From NCBI GenBank assembly GCA_913060675.1, contig CAJXUS010000010.1, positions 1 through 64,000 of the forward strand: a stretch of 64,000 nt of DNA, read 5' to 3'. The position numbers and the translations under genes are program-made. The stretch's first letter is position 1. The number at the start of each line of letters is the position of its first letter. Positions 31,728 through 40,238 of the stretch are shown here, in pieces. The DNA is from an uncultured Rhodospirillales bacterium (GTDB taxonomy: Bacteria; Pseudomonadota; Alphaproteobacteria; Kiloniellales; Kiloniellaceae). Below the pieces are notes generated by a model. It was not told where the DNA came from and did no database searches. It saw only the letters and a list, made by a program, of their open reading frames with translations.

Positions 31728-33313
31728 TGTTTTCAACACGTCCTTACAGGCCCATAAGTACGGCATGGAAACCACCTTATGAAAATTCCTGTGTTGGCCG
31801 GGGTTCCGGTTATCGTATGAACCATACAGGCATTGCCGCAGCAGATCAGACAAAACTTACAATTCATTTCGCGATGACGCGGGTTAAGTTCGGTGCAACT
31901 CAATCAATTTTTGGCGTTGCTGCGGGTGGTAAGACTTTCTTTTGTTCGTTGCAATCTGATGACACGCTGTTTGTTGGTGGTGGCGGTGGTGATATCGGTG
32001 GTAAATGGATATCTACACGCAAGTTTCGTGACGTTCACGCCTATCCCGTCACCATTCAATATGACGCGGGTAACGCAACAGCCGAAGACCGCTTGAAGGT
32101 GTTCATCGGGCGGGCACAGGAAACAGAATTTAATACGGGAAATCATGCGGTTGTTACTTTAAATAACACTAATCCTATGATGTTTTCCGGGGCCAATAAT
32201 TACTGGTTTTCTGCAAGCGGTGGAGGATTCCCTTTCGAAGGTTTATTGCATAACGTCCACTTTATGCCGGGGCAGATTGTAAGTCCGAGCGAGTTTTTAG
32301 AAGATGTATCAAAAGTCGGGCGCGATATCGAAGCAATTAAAAAATCATCTAGCCTTTCATATGCAGAAGGTGGTTTTCACTGCACCTTTGGTAATAGCGG
32401 CAATCTTGGCGAAAACTCGGAAGGCGTTACAGATTTAACGGTTGCGGGCATGACCAGCGATGATCAAATTATCTCTGTGCCGGGCGATCCATTCCCTGTT
32501 ATGAATGCGCTTAATACTCAATCGACTAATATCATAAGTAACGGTGGTTTAACCTCCACCTATTCGGGAGGGTCTGTAACCTCTAGCGGCATGGTTACAA
32601 TGCCATTTCCTCAAACGGGGGCATGGTACTATGAACATACTTGCGATATTGTTGGTGGAGATTTTCGGGTTGGTATCGCCCCACCGCAAGCCATGTCAAA
32701 AAGCGGGGTTAATATTATTCCCGGTAGTGCAGCAGGACAATTCACCTATAGGCATACTGGTGTAAAAGACCTTAACAATGTGCAATCCGCTTATGGGGCC
32801 TCCTACTCAGCAGGACATACAATTGGTATTTTGTATGATGGGGACGCCGGGACAATTGAATTCTTTGACGATACAGGTGCCTCTCAAGGTGTAATCTCTG
32901 GCTTATCTGGGGAGTATGCTGCAATCTGGAATACTTATGTTGGCGGTAAAGCTACGCTTAACTTTGGGCAGCGTTCTTTTAAGCATATGCAGCCTGCGGG
33001 GTCTAATGTCCTTAGAGCCTCTAATCTGCCAACACCAAGCGCCCCGGCTGATCCTGATACCGGAAGTTTTACAGGGAATGCTGCCACGGATGGGAGTTAC
33101 GTTCATTTGGGCTATGCGCCTAGCTATGACGACGCGCTAACAATCAACGGTAACGCGGTTACTTGGGGAACCCATGCAGACCCTACGGCAAGCGGCTTCA
33201 AGCTTCGCGCGTCCTCAAGTTCTTACAATTCATCCGGCACCAACACTTATTCACTCGTAACAGCCAACGCCGAATACGGCGGGGGGGATGCGCCTTATCC
33301 ATTAGCAAAGTAA
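31727..33313 (+). CDS. Tail fibre with LamG-like and SPRY-like domains
   Basis: 528 residues. Residues about 40-190 look like a concanavalin/LamG fold (LTIHFAMTRVKFGATQSIFG, FEGLLHNVHFMPGQIV). Residues about 275-425 look SPRY-like: GAWYYEHTCDIVGGDFRVGI and AGTIEFFDDTGASQG. The C-terminus is Ser/Thr/Gly-rich. Base composition is AT-richer than the flanking tail genes, which suggests exchange. Likely the receptor-binding fibre. A terminator follows. Confidence 0.65.
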   Translation: MFSTRPYRPISTAWKPPYENSCVGRGSGYRMNHTGIAAADQTKLTIHFAMTRVKFGATQSIFGVAAGGKTFFCSLQSDDTLFVGGGGGDIGGKWISTRKFRDVHAYPVTIQYDAGNATAEDRLKVFIGRAQETEFNTGNHAVVTLNNTNPMMFSGANNYWFSASGGGFPFEGLLHNVHFMPGQIVSPSEFLEDVSKVGRDIEAIKKSSSLSYAEGGFHCTFGNSGNLGENSEGVTDLTVAGMTSDDQIISVPGDPFPVMNALNTQSTNIISNGGLTSTYSGGSVTSSGMVTMPFPQTGAWYYEHTCDIVGGDFRVGIAPPQAMSKSGVNIIPGSAAGQFTYRHTGVKDLNNVQSAYGASYSAGHTIGILYDGDAGTIEFFDDTGASQGVISGLSGEYAAIWNTYVGGKATLNFGQRSFKHMQPAGSNVLRASNLPTPSAPADPDTGSFTGNAATDGSYVHLGYAPSYDDALTINGNAVTWGTHADPTASGFKLRASSSSYNSSGTNTYSLVTANAEYGGGDAPYPLAK

Positions 33314-33339
33314 CTCAATCAAACAGGTCTTTTAATCCG

Positions 33340-33361
33340 CCGCCTTTTGGGCGGTTTTTTT
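33340..33361 (+). terminator. Intrinsic terminator after the fibre gene
   Basis: CCGCC (33340-33344), loop TTTTG, GGCGG (33350-33354), then seven T (33355-33361). It divides the tail genes from the lysis cassette. Confidence 0.75.
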
Positions 33362-33376
33362 GTGTGTGGGGGAACT

Positions 33377-33709
33377 ATGCCTGGAAATACTTTACCACCT
33401 TCTGGCGGGTCCGGTTGGTGGGAAATCATCTACATAACTCTGGCCGCTATTTTGGGGCGCGCGTCCTGGCATGCCTATGAAGTCCAGCAAAAAAACCGGC
33501 GCTTTCTGTCCTGGTTGTTGATTACGGACCTCATTATCGCGGCAGCCATGGCCATGGTGGGGGCTGGGGTTTGCGACTATTACGGCCTGGAAGGTCAGGT
33601 CAAATATGCCGTTATCGGGGTCTTGGCTCACCTAGGGCCAGGTGGTTGCCATCATCTTGCTAAGCCTTTTTTAAAGCGTTGGTCAAAAGGGGGTACTGGC
33701 AATGTGTAA
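33377..33709 (+). CDS. Holin-like membrane protein
   Basis: 110 residues from ATG 33377 (GGGGGAAC upstream). Three hydrophobic stretches: IIYITLAAILGRASW (11-28), WLLITDLIIAAAMAMVGAG (40-60) and VKYAVIGVLAHLG (70-85), with a basic tail. It overlaps the endolysin gene by 8 nt, the usual holin-endolysin pairing. Confidence 0.75.
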   Translation: MPGNTLPPSGGSGWWEIIYITLAAILGRASWHAYEVQQKNRRFLSWLLITDLIIAAAMAMVGAGVCDYYGLEGQVKYAVIGVLAHLGPGGCHHLAKPFLKRWSKGGTGNV

Positions 33710-34232
33710 ACTAACTTTTCCTTTTGCTCTTTCCCACATTTCTACCTGGGAAGGTGGCTTCTCTCTTCACAAGTGGGACCCAGGCGGGGCCACTAACCAC
33801 GGCATTACCAGGAAGACCTTGTCCGCCTGGCGTGGGTACAAGGTAAGCGTGGAAGAAGTGCGCGCCCTGACCCCAGAAGAAGCTGGAGAAATCTACCGCA
33901 AAAACTATTGGGACCGGTGCCGGTGTCACAGTCTCCCCCCTGCCCTGGCCTTTGCCGTCTTTGATAGCGCGGTCAACCAAGGCACCGGTGGCGCGTCCAA
34001 ATGCCTACAAAAGGCTGTTGGAGCAAAGGTGGACGGGCAAATCGGCCCTAAAACAATCAACCTGGTCCAGGCGGCTATTCACTCCCGTGGCGAAGAAGAC
34101 GTGTTGTTATCTTTCTGTGCCCGGCGTGGGGTTCGTTATTCCTGGTCTTCAATCTTCAAAATTGCCGGTTTCGGCTGGTTGCGTCGCCTCCTGGATACTC
34201 ACCAGAAGGCACATACTCTCCTGAAAGGATAA
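33702..34232 (+). CDS. GH108 endolysin (N-acetylmuramidase)
   Basis: 176 residues, normal for GH108. N-terminal TWEGGFSLHKWDPGGATNHG includes the catalytic Glu17 in the EGG motif. YRKNYWDRCRC and FDSAVNQGTGGASKCLQKAV follow, and a peptidoglycan-binding C-terminal half holds KVDGQIGPKTINLV. Cleaves the glycan backbone at lysis. No signal peptide, so export needs the holin. Confidence 0.92.
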   Translation: MCKLTFPFALSHISTWEGGFSLHKWDPGGATNHGITRKTLSAWRGYKVSVEEVRALTPEEAGEIYRKNYWDRCRCHSLPPALAFAVFDSAVNQGTGGASKCLQKAVGAKVDGQIGPKTINLVQAAIHSRGEEDVLLSFCARRGVRYSWSSIFKIAGFGWLRRLLDTHQKAHTLLKG

Positions 34233-34236
34233 TCAC

Positions 34237-34620
34237 TTGCAGTTATTTTCTATGTTACGTCTTCGCGCAGTCGCCATCTTGTTTGGTTGCGTGGCCGTTC
34301 TCTTCCTGGCCGGTTGCGCGGGGTCGCTTCCTGGTATCAGCAAACAGGGCAAACAGGGAGGCACGGAAGCGGCGGTCTTCTATAACGATGATGGCACCCT
34401 GAAAGAGGCCCGAATATCCGACTACAAGGATAAACAGTCCGTTGAACTCTCGATAGAGAAACCCGACGGCACCAAGGTGGTTTATAAGGCGTCCGGGGTT
34501 ACTGGATCGAAACAAGCTGAAGTACGCGGCGACGTTGAAAAGGCTATTTCTGGCGACGTAAAGGACGCGGTGCCCACCGTGGGCAAAATTATAACTGATA
34601 TTGTAGGGAGTGCGCCTTGA
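34237..34620 (+). CDS. Lipoprotein in the lysis cassette
   Basis: 127 residues. Signal peptide with lipobox LAGC (residues about 24-27) after a basic n-region and hydrophobic core. The rest is acidic and helical. I use TTG 34237 (AAGGA 8 nt upstream); ATG 34252 is the alternative. Position after holin and endolysin suggests a spanin-type or outer-membrane lysis role, but the length exceeds typical Rz1 and no separate Rz is seen. Confidence 0.65.
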   Translation: MQLFSMLRLRAVAILFGCVAVLFLAGCAGSLPGISKQGKQGGTEAAVFYNDDGTLKEARISDYKDKQSVELSIEKPDGTKVVYKASGVTGSKQAEVRGDVEKAISGDVKDAVPTVGKIITDIVGSAP

Positions 34621-35060
34621 CGGTTAAGAGAAAAGCTAAAGCTTCAGGGGTCAGCTTTGTTAGATACTCGACCACCAACCCAAGTTTAACTTGGTGTACC
34701 TTGAAGCGGGTGTGGGTTCTTAAGGAACCCATTACCATTTGGTTTGTTACAGATAGTGGGGACCGGTTAACTTTCACCGTGCCCGTCGGCTTTGAAACTG
34801 ACCTGGCGTCTATCCCCCGCCTTTGCCGATCTTTCATTCCCCAGGTTGGTGCCCATATTCTTGCCGCTATCGTCCATGACTGGTGTTATCGTAACCCGTC
34901 CATGATCTGGATGGCCAAAGAGGACGCGGACTTATTGTTTCGCAAGGGTATGGAACAGGCCGGGGTTGGCCGCCTGAAAAGGTCCCTAATGTATGGGGGG
35001 GTTAAGTATTTTGGGGCAAGTTCTTACCAACCTGGCATCGTCCAACTTGTCAGGTTGTAA
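34617..35060 (+). CDS. DUF1353 family phage protein
   Basis: 147 residues from TTG 34617 (GGGAG 6 nt upstream, coupled to the lipoprotein stop). VGFETDLASIPRLCRSFIPQ, AAIVHDWCYRNPSM and KEDADLLFRKGMEQAGVG are characteristic of DUF1353. Function unknown; common beside phage lysis genes. A strong terminator follows. Confidence 0.8.
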   Translation: MTVKRKAKASGVSFVRYSTTNPSLTWCTLKRVWVLKEPITIWFVTDSGDRLTFTVPVGFETDLASIPRLCRSFIPQVGAHILAAIVHDWCYRNPSMIWMAKEDADLLFRKGMEQAGVGRLKRSLMYGGVKYFGASSYQPGIVQLVRL

Positions 35061-35071
35061 GTGAATAATGA

Positions 35072-35105
35072 AAGTGGGGGACGATCCCCCACTTGACCTT
35101 TTTGG
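35072..35105. terminator. Bidirectional terminator at the end of the late operon
   Basis: Perfect 10-bp arms AAGTGGGGGA (35072-35081) and TCCCCCACTT (35085-35094) with a CGA loop, followed by GACCTTTTT. It lies between convergent late genes and the 35111-35431 minus-strand gene. Confidence 0.8.
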
Positions 35106-35110
35106 GGTGC

Positions 35111-35431
35111 TTATTTGTCAACCGTTGGTTTAGTGTAAACAAGGGTGGTAAAGTTAATACTCTTTCCTTCTTCTGTTTGCCTAATGCCTTTTTCAATACC
35201 TATAACCTCAAACAAAGACCCTCCTTCCAAATCAGCAAACCCTGGCGTTCTTCCAAGGCGAGTGTCAATTACATCACCAATATTGAAAAACGAAATTGGT
35301 TCGTCTGCGTCTATATAATACAACATAGCGTCGGAACCTTTCGGCCCAGCAAACACTTGTAAATTGTATTCTGCGTCTGTCTCTTTCCAAATGTTGGATT
35401 GTGAGGATTGCCCTCTTTTTTCAATTTTCAT
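35111..35431 (-). CDS. Hypothetical accessory protein, 106 aa
   Basis: Minus-strand gene facing the late operon; I take MKIEKRG at 35431 as start, with an upstream option at 35446. Small beta-rich protein: YNLQVFAGPKGSDAMLYYID and SLFEVIGIEKGIRQTEEGK. Unrecognised. Opposite orientation and AT-rich composition mark it as a moron, possibly expressed in the lysogen. Confidence 0.55.
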   Translation of the reverse strand: MKIEKRGQSSQSNIWKETDAEYNLQVFAGPKGSDAMLYYIDADEPISFFNIGDVIDTRLGRTPGFADLEGGSLFEVIGIEKGIRQTEEGKSINFTTLVYTKPTVDK

Positions 35432-35545
35432 GATCGCAACTTTCAATAATAAATTAAATATGTTCTCTATTTTAGGTAAAGTTCGCCCCCAAAAACAAGA
35501 TGTAGATCATATCCTTCATAAAATAAAATTACTCTTGTTTCCAAA

Positions 35546-35579
35546 TTGACAAACATGTCAATTTGTTCTTTATTTGTTC
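35546..35579 (+). promoter_or_regulatory. LexA (SOS) box and promoter of the accessory cassette
   Basis: GTTC (35565-35568), seven bases, GTTC (35576-35579): the known alphaproteobacterial LexA site GTTC-N7-GTTC. It overlaps a -10-like TTTATT (35569-35574) placed 17 nt after TTGACA (35546-35551). The ATG follows two bases later, so the message may be leaderless. Confidence 0.75.
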
Positions 35580-35581
35580 TC

Positions 35582-35872
35582 ATGAAAATATCGAAAATGA
35601 AAACCTCATTACCGCGCCGTGACGAATACCTGGTCACCCTCTATGATGGACATAGCGTTCTGGTTCGAGCCCATAATCTTGGCAAGATAGAAAAGAAAGA
35701 AGACGCTATGCGCCAGGCCCGTGGTGTACTTTGTGACTACCTAGAACAGGGCCAGCACCAGGCTGGCATGGTCGATCTTATGGGTAAGGGTTTTATGCTC
35801 ACCATATGCAAGAACCCAGGCGACATTGACCTGGCAGAAGTAGACCGCTATCAAAGTGATATAATTTACTAA
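35582..35872 (+). CDS. SOS-boxed 96-aa protein, prophage member of an unnamed family
   Basis: 96 residues from ATG 35582 directly after the LexA box. It aligns without gaps to the first 57 residues of the chromosomal 96-aa protein at 42261-42551 (18 identities counted by eye), including EYLVTL/FFRVTV, VLVR/VQVR and DYLEQG/EYLEQG, then L-GKG after a one-residue shift. Predicted beta strands then a helix. No known motif. The LexA site and the thermonuclease gene 19 nt downstream suggest a role in the DNA-damage or induction response (inference). Confidence 0.75.
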   Translation: MKISKMKTSLPRRDEYLVTLYDGHSVLVRAHNLGKIEKKEDAMRQARGVLCDYLEQGQHQAGMVDLMGKGFMLTICKNPGDIDLAEVDRYQSDIIY

Positions 35873-35891
35873 GTATCCAGGGTCCAAAATC

Positions 35892-36308
35892 ATGTATAAG
35901 AAATTCATACTTATTCTTTTGGTCCTGCTGTTTTCTTACCCCTCTTTATCCGAAGGCCTCACCGTTCCAGCCACGGTTATTTCCGTTTATGATGGTGATA
36001 CTTTCACAATTGAAGCGGAAACCTGGCCAGGTCAGTGGGTGCGTAAAAAGATACGGGTTAATGGCATAGACACGCCTGAAATCAGAACCAAGTGTAAATC
36101 AGAAAAAGCTTTGGGTTATAAAGCCAGAGATTTCGCGGTCGATTTGCTTGGTGAAAAAGTGATTTTAAAAAACATTTCAGATGGTAAATTCGCCGGTCGA
36201 AACTTAGCCGATGTTTATTTGTCAGATGGTCGGAACTTCAGTGAAATTATGATTAGTAGCGGCTTGGCCCGAATATATAACGGCGGCAAACGATCAGGCT
36301 GGTGTTAA
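35892..36308 (+). CDS. Exported thermonuclease (SNase family)
   Basis: 138 residues. Signal peptide (KKFILILLVLLFSYPSLSEG). SNase core: VYDGDTFTIE with the calcium-binding Asp, IRVNGIDTPEIRTKCKS with the catalytic Arg/Glu, KALGYKARDFAVDLLG and GRNLADVYLSDGRNF. Cleaves DNA or RNA, probably in the periplasm or outside. Lies 19 nt after the SOS-boxed gene and probably shares its promoter. Confidence 0.85.
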   Translation: MYKKFILILLVLLFSYPSLSEGLTVPATVISVYDGDTFTIEAETWPGQWVRKKIRVNGIDTPEIRTKCKSEKALGYKARDFAVDLLGEKVILKNISDGKFAGRNLADVYLSDGRNFSEIMISSGLARIYNGGKRSGWC

Positions 36309-36389
36309 TATTTTTGCCCTGGATAATATTATCACTTGCTTTGCGGGTGCTTTATACCTGAATATTCCCGGTAAAAGGGAGGTGACGTT

Positions 36390-36689
36390 TTGACTGATTA
36401 CGCACAATATCACGCAAGAAGTAAATCGCTTGGGGCTGCAATATTTCTCTGGATTTTATTTGGCGGCTTAGGTGCACACCGTTTTTATCTTAAAAGCGCC
36501 CTTGGTGTTTTCTATATAGTACTGCAAGTCTGTGCATTTTCCTTCCTATTTAATGGCCACCCGGACGTGGCGGTGGTGCTTTGGGGGCTGCTTTTATGCC
36601 TGGGGTTATTTGATTTTTTCTGGCTCTTTGGAAGTGTCAGTAAATACAATCAAAATATAGCTTCTGAATTGACGCCAAAAACACGATAA
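36390..36689 (+). CDS. TM2-domain membrane protein
   Basis: 99 residues from TTG 36390, preceded by AGGGAGGTGA. TM2 signature FGGLGAHRFYL at about 26-36, then two hydrophobic helices. Role of TM2 proteins is unknown. Last plus-strand gene of the accessory cassette; converges with the DUF2806 gene. Confidence 0.75.
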   Translation: MTDYAQYHARSKSLGAAIFLWILFGGLGAHRFYLKSALGVFYIVLQVCAFSFLFNGHPDVAVVLWGLLLCLGLFDFFWLFGSVSKYNQNIASELTPKTR

Positions 36690-36716
36690 GTAGTTCTAGA
36701 TTTTTATGGTTGCCAC

Positions 36717-37592
36717 TTAGGGTAAAACAGTAACTACCATTGGACCCTTATTCCATTTGTCCAGAATCATACTAAAATAATCTTTATTCTCTGAAGAACC
36801 ACAAATTTCAAACAACTCTGCTCCGGCTTGTGTGAACCAAGCTTTTCCAATTGCTAATTGGTTTTCTTTATCGTTATCAAAGGTTAAAATAACCTCTTTA
36901 TTATAATAAGTAAGTAAAACTGATTTCTTAATATTCAATAAGTGTAAATTTTGGTGTGGATCAAACTTGATTAACCCTATTGCGTCCAAATGATTTAGAG
37001 TTTGAAAATTTATACCTTCATTATTATAAATTTCATCTTCAATATTCATGACCATAGGCGTAGCTTGATGAGCCATCCACACAAACTGCCCGAAATTGGT
37101 AAAAAGTTCCGCATCTTTTTTGTCTAAAGTAGAAGTTATTTCTAATGCTCTCTTAGAAATAGTTCCCGATTTTGTTGCTTCCCTTAAAAGTATCCTTGAC
37201 CACAAAGTTTGCATTTTTTCATCAGAAATATTTTCACATTTATTGAAAAAATTGGCCACCCAATCTTCTTCCAAATTGTCTACATCAGAATATTCTGGTA
37301 ATTGCTCTAGTACCGGAATAGCAATAGCTTCAATGTTTTCTTGTTTCCGGGTTTCTTTATGTACAAACCGTCGAACTGCTCTTTGTTGCAGATCATTCGC
37401 GCCTTCCGACAATATGATATCGACTTGGACCTTACTTTCTGCTGCAATTTTTGCAGCTTCGGCTTGAGCTTTTGCATTCTTCTTTGTCATATGCGGCTCG
37501 ATTAAGACGCCAGCACCAGTCGCTAACTTCTTTAAAAAAGTATCAATTGGCTTAGATAATTTACCAAGTCCAGTTACATCATTAATTTCCAT
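36717..37592 (-). CDS. DUF2806-like protein
   Basis: 291 residues from ATG 37592. N-terminal LSKPIDTFLKKLATGAGVLI and KKNAKAQAEAAKIAAESK (helical), then RRFVHKETRKQENIEAIAIP, WVANFFNKCENISDEKMQTL and LWSRILLREATKSGTISKRA, the pattern of DUF2806. Function unknown. AT-rich, antisense to the late genes and adjacent to attR, so a lysogen-expressed cargo gene; a defence role is a guess from location. Confidence 0.65.
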   Translation of the reverse strand: MEINDVTGLGKLSKPIDTFLKKLATGAGVLIEPHMTKKNAKAQAEAAKIAAESKVQVDIILSEGANDLQQRAVRRFVHKETRKQENIEAIAIPVLEQLPEYSDVDNLEEDWVANFFNKCENISDEKMQTLWSRILLREATKSGTISKRALEITSTLDKKDAELFTNFGQFVWMAHQATPMVMNIEDEIYNNEGINFQTLNHLDAIGLIKFDPHQNLHLLNIKKSVLLTYYNKEVILTFDNDKENQLAIGKAWFTQAGAELFEICGSSENKDYFSMILDKWNKGPMVVTVLP

Positions 37593-37631
37593 AACAAGTC
37601 TCACAATATGTATTGATAGTTTTTCAGCCAA

Positions 37632-37818
37632 AAGTAGTTATTACAAATAACCCCACCAAAAGCAAAAGGTTGGGTGTGATTAGAAAATTTGGATTTTAAA
37701 GTCAGTTAAAAAGTTATAGACTTTTAAAATAATACGGCGGTTTTCTACCAGTTTTTCCGGGCATAAATAGCCCCTTAAAAGTCTACACAAGCCCGGAGTA
37801 CAGCCGTTCTATATGACA
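37632..37818. other. Prophage right end: inverted repeats beside attR
   Basis: Non-coding and AT-rich. AGACTTTTAA (37718-37727) and TTAAAAGTCT (37775-37784) are inverted copies; CCGGGC (37757-37762) and GCCCGG (37791-37796) form another pair. They could be integrase arm sites or a terminator-like structure near the attachment core. Confidence 0.4.
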
Positions 37819-37863
37819 TTGGTAATGACGGGGTCGGCGGTTCAATTCCGCCTCACGGCACCA
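37819..37863 (+). other. attR: 3' half of tRNA-Thr(GGT)
   Basis: The segment fits a tRNA from anticodon loop to CCA with exact spacing: loop TTGGTAA (37819-37825, anticodon GGT), stem TGACG, variable GGGTC, T-arm GGCGG-TTCAATT-CCGCC, acceptor TCACGGC, A, CCA. No 5' half precedes it (a GCCGTGA strand is missing at 37788). This is what remains when a phage integrates in a tRNA 3' end. The complete tRNA and attL should lie left of the window. Confidence 0.8.
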
Positions 37864-38030
37864 TTTCTACCTAACATTCTCAACATGTTATATAACTCAT
37901 CGTATTTCTTAAAATTCGAGTCTCTGGACAAAATTATCAAAAATTCCTGAAAACCCCAAATAGTGACTTACAGAGTATCTTTTCTGAGAGTTAAGCCTTT
38001 CGAAGCCAGGCCCTATAAAAGGTTCTAGTT

Positions 38031-38693
38031 CTAGTTCGAGTAAAGTTTGAAACGTACCTTTCCGGGGCGTCGTGCAAGAATACCATCATCGGATATTAAT
38101 CTTTTTTTCCAATTGGTTAGTATTACTAAGACATAATATTGTGTTTCTTCGTAGGGCGGGACACCGTTGTATTTTTCTACAATTTCGGGTCCGGCGTTAT
38201 AAGCTGCCAGAGCCAACTTCCACGATTTAAATTTTTGATATTGAGCGGCGAGATACCGTGCGCCGCCATCAATATTCAGTATGGGAATTTTAGGATTTAT
38301 TCTTAAACCTTTCGCAGTCTCAGGCATTAACTGGGTAAGTCCGATTGCTCCTTTTGGGGAGATGGCATTGATGTTGAAGTTACTTTCTTGTTGTATGAGG
38401 GCTATAAATAGCTTTGGTGGGATCTTATGGTAACGCGCAGCTTTTCTTGCTTGCTGAATAATCGCACTTTTACTCCACTTAACCTGCCGTTCTCTTGAGA
38501 GTTCAAAGGAGTACAGTTTGCGGAATGCATCGCTCATAGGTATAGGGGTAATTATGGTGCCATTCGGATAGTACTCAATAACCTGAGCAACGGCAGCATG
38601 CCTTAATGCCGCAGATAAAGTAATAGATATAACAATTATAATGAATAATCGTTTTAGACTTAATTCCTTGAATTGAAAAATTTCAAATTTCAT
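38031..38693 (-). CDS. Lytic transglycosylase (SLT domain)
   Basis: 220 residues with an N-terminal signal/anchor (residues 14-35). SLT domain at about 85-200: [20 protein letters not shown] with the catalytic Glu, [24 protein letters not shown] and [13 protein letters not shown]. Cleaves peptidoglycan in the periplasm. First chromosomal gene right of attR. Partner system not evident. Confidence 0.88.
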   Translation of the reverse strand: MKFEIFQFKELSLKRLFIIIVISITLSAALRHAAVAQVIEYYPNGTIITPIPMSDAFRKLYSFELSRERQVKWSKSAIIQQARKAARYHKIPPKLFIALIQQESNFNINAISPKGAIGLTQLMPETAKGLRINPKIPILNIDGGARYLAAQYQKFKSWKLALAAYNAGPEIVEKYNGVPPYEETQYYVLVILTNWKKRLISDDGILARRPGKVRFKLYSN

Positions 38694-38892
38694 TGTTCTA
38701 AGGGAATTTTATGACATATTTATGATAAATTCTATCAGTTATAAATTTACAATTATTTAGCTAAGAACAAATTAATCTCACGACATATAGCCTTTGCTGA
38801 ATATAATTGAATAACACACAACAATTGGCATTATGTTCAACGTTTAGACGCACCTTAATCACGCAGGCACAATGTCCACGGCAGGGAAATTC

Positions 38893-39873
38893 ATGAAAAA
38901 TTTATTGGTTACAGGTGGGGCTGGTTATATCGGCTCTCATAATGTGAAATTTCTATTAGAAAAAGGATTTCAGGTCGTTGTGCTCGATGATCTAAGCGGT
39001 GGTTTTTTGGATGCAGTGCAAAATGAAGCTATTTTTGTTGAGGGCAATATCGGGAGTGTTGAAATACTCGATGCGTTGTTTGAAAAATACAATTTTGATG
39101 CGGTATTAAATTTTGCTTCATTTATCGAAGTCGGAGAATCTGTCCAAAATCCATCCAAATATTATTTAAATAATGTGGCTAATACCCTTGTTCTTCTGGA
39201 CGCAATGGTGCGACACAAGATTAAGAAGTTCATTTTCTCATCTACTGCAGCCATTTTCGGCATTCCCGATCACGTACCTATTGACGAAACCCAACCTAAG
39301 CACCCCATCAACGCATACGGGCGCAGTAAGCTGATGATAGAACAACTATTGCCCGATTATTCAAAGGCATATGGTCTACAGAGCGTCTGTTTGCGTTATT
39401 TTAATGCGGCCGGGGCTGATCCAAAGGGTCACTTAGGAGAAAGGCATGATCCTGAAACTCATCTTATTCCTCTTGTCTTACAAGTAGCTTCAGACACGCG
39501 AGACAGTATTACTATTTTTGGGAACGATTATGATACTCCCGACGGCACATGTGTTCGTGACTACGTCCACGTTCAAGATCTCGCCCAAGCGCACTGGTTG
39601 GCGCTAAATTATCTTGAGAAACACAAGCAAAGTGCTGAGTTTAATTTAGGCAACGGAAGTGGTTATTCCATACACGAGGTTATTAACAGTGTTCGTGAAG
39701 TAACTGGCCACAACATTCCCGTAGAGATAGGAGCAAGACGTGAGGGGGACCCTGCAAGACTTGTCGCCGACAGTCGGTTGGCAAAGGAACAGTTGGCGTG
39801 GGCTCCCGAATTTAGCGGATTAAATGAAATCGTCCGCCACGCTTGGAATTGGGAACAGCAGAATAAAACCTAG
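38893..39873 (+). CDS. galE: UDP-glucose 4-epimerase
   Basis: 326 residues from ATG 38893 (AGGGA upstream; an ATG at 38872 is less likely). NAD-binding TGGAGYIGSH at the start, KFIFSSTAAIFG with the active Ser/Thr, AYGRSK with the Tyr-Lys pair, RYFNAAGADPKGHLGERHDP and TPDGTCVRDYVHVQDLAQAH. Interconverts UDP-glucose and UDP-galactose for envelope sugars. Stands alone here. Confidence 0.93.
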   Translation: MKNLLVTGGAGYIGSHNVKFLLEKGFQVVVLDDLSGGFLDAVQNEAIFVEGNIGSVEILDALFEKYNFDAVLNFASFIEVGESVQNPSKYYLNNVANTLVLLDAMVRHKIKKFIFSSTAAIFGIPDHVPIDETQPKHPINAYGRSKLMIEQLLPDYSKAYGLQSVCLRYFNAAGADPKGHLGERHDPETHLIPLVLQVASDTRDSITIFGNDYDTPDGTCVRDYVHVQDLAQAHWLALNYLEKHKQSAEFNLGNGSGYSIHEVINSVREVTGHNIPVEIGARREGDPARLVADSRLAKEQLAWAPEFSGLNEIVRHAWNWEQQNKT

Positions 39874-40238
39874 CTCTCTATATGGTTTCGAACAAGCTGC
39901 ACGGCCTCTTATGATTATCGGCCTTAAATATAAATGATATTACTGTTGCAGCTCTCAACTAATTCAAAAAAAATACCTTAATCATAAAAATAGCATCTTT
40001 GTCTTTAGGATAAGTTTAAGGTTGCCCCAGTAATACCATTTAGGTTTTATACTGGGAGAGATAAGGAAAAGTTAGTTAAGTCAAACCAAACAAGATTTTT
40101 TGCCGATCATTTGGCTTACTTGGCATTTGGTAATAAAGAGATGGCCAAATTTACGGCTTCATTGTTCGCGATAAACCGCAAAATGGCATCATATCTTCAA
40201 ATCAACAACCTACTTTACTAGGCGCTTTCTACTATAAT
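39874..40238. other. 365-bp intergenic stretch with an unstarted open frame
   Basis: AT-rich. A 70-codon open frame runs from 40009 to TAG 40221 (reading APVIPFRFYTGRDKEKL then FFADHLAYLAFGNKEMAKFT) without a good start or ribosome site; it may be a gene remnant. No RNA or repeat recognised. Confidence 0.3.

Noticed and set aside
37788..37863. Complete tRNA-Thr gene
   Set aside because: No 5' acceptor strand pairs with TCACGGC, no D-arm is present and the anticodon 5' stem has a mismatch; only the 3' half is intact.
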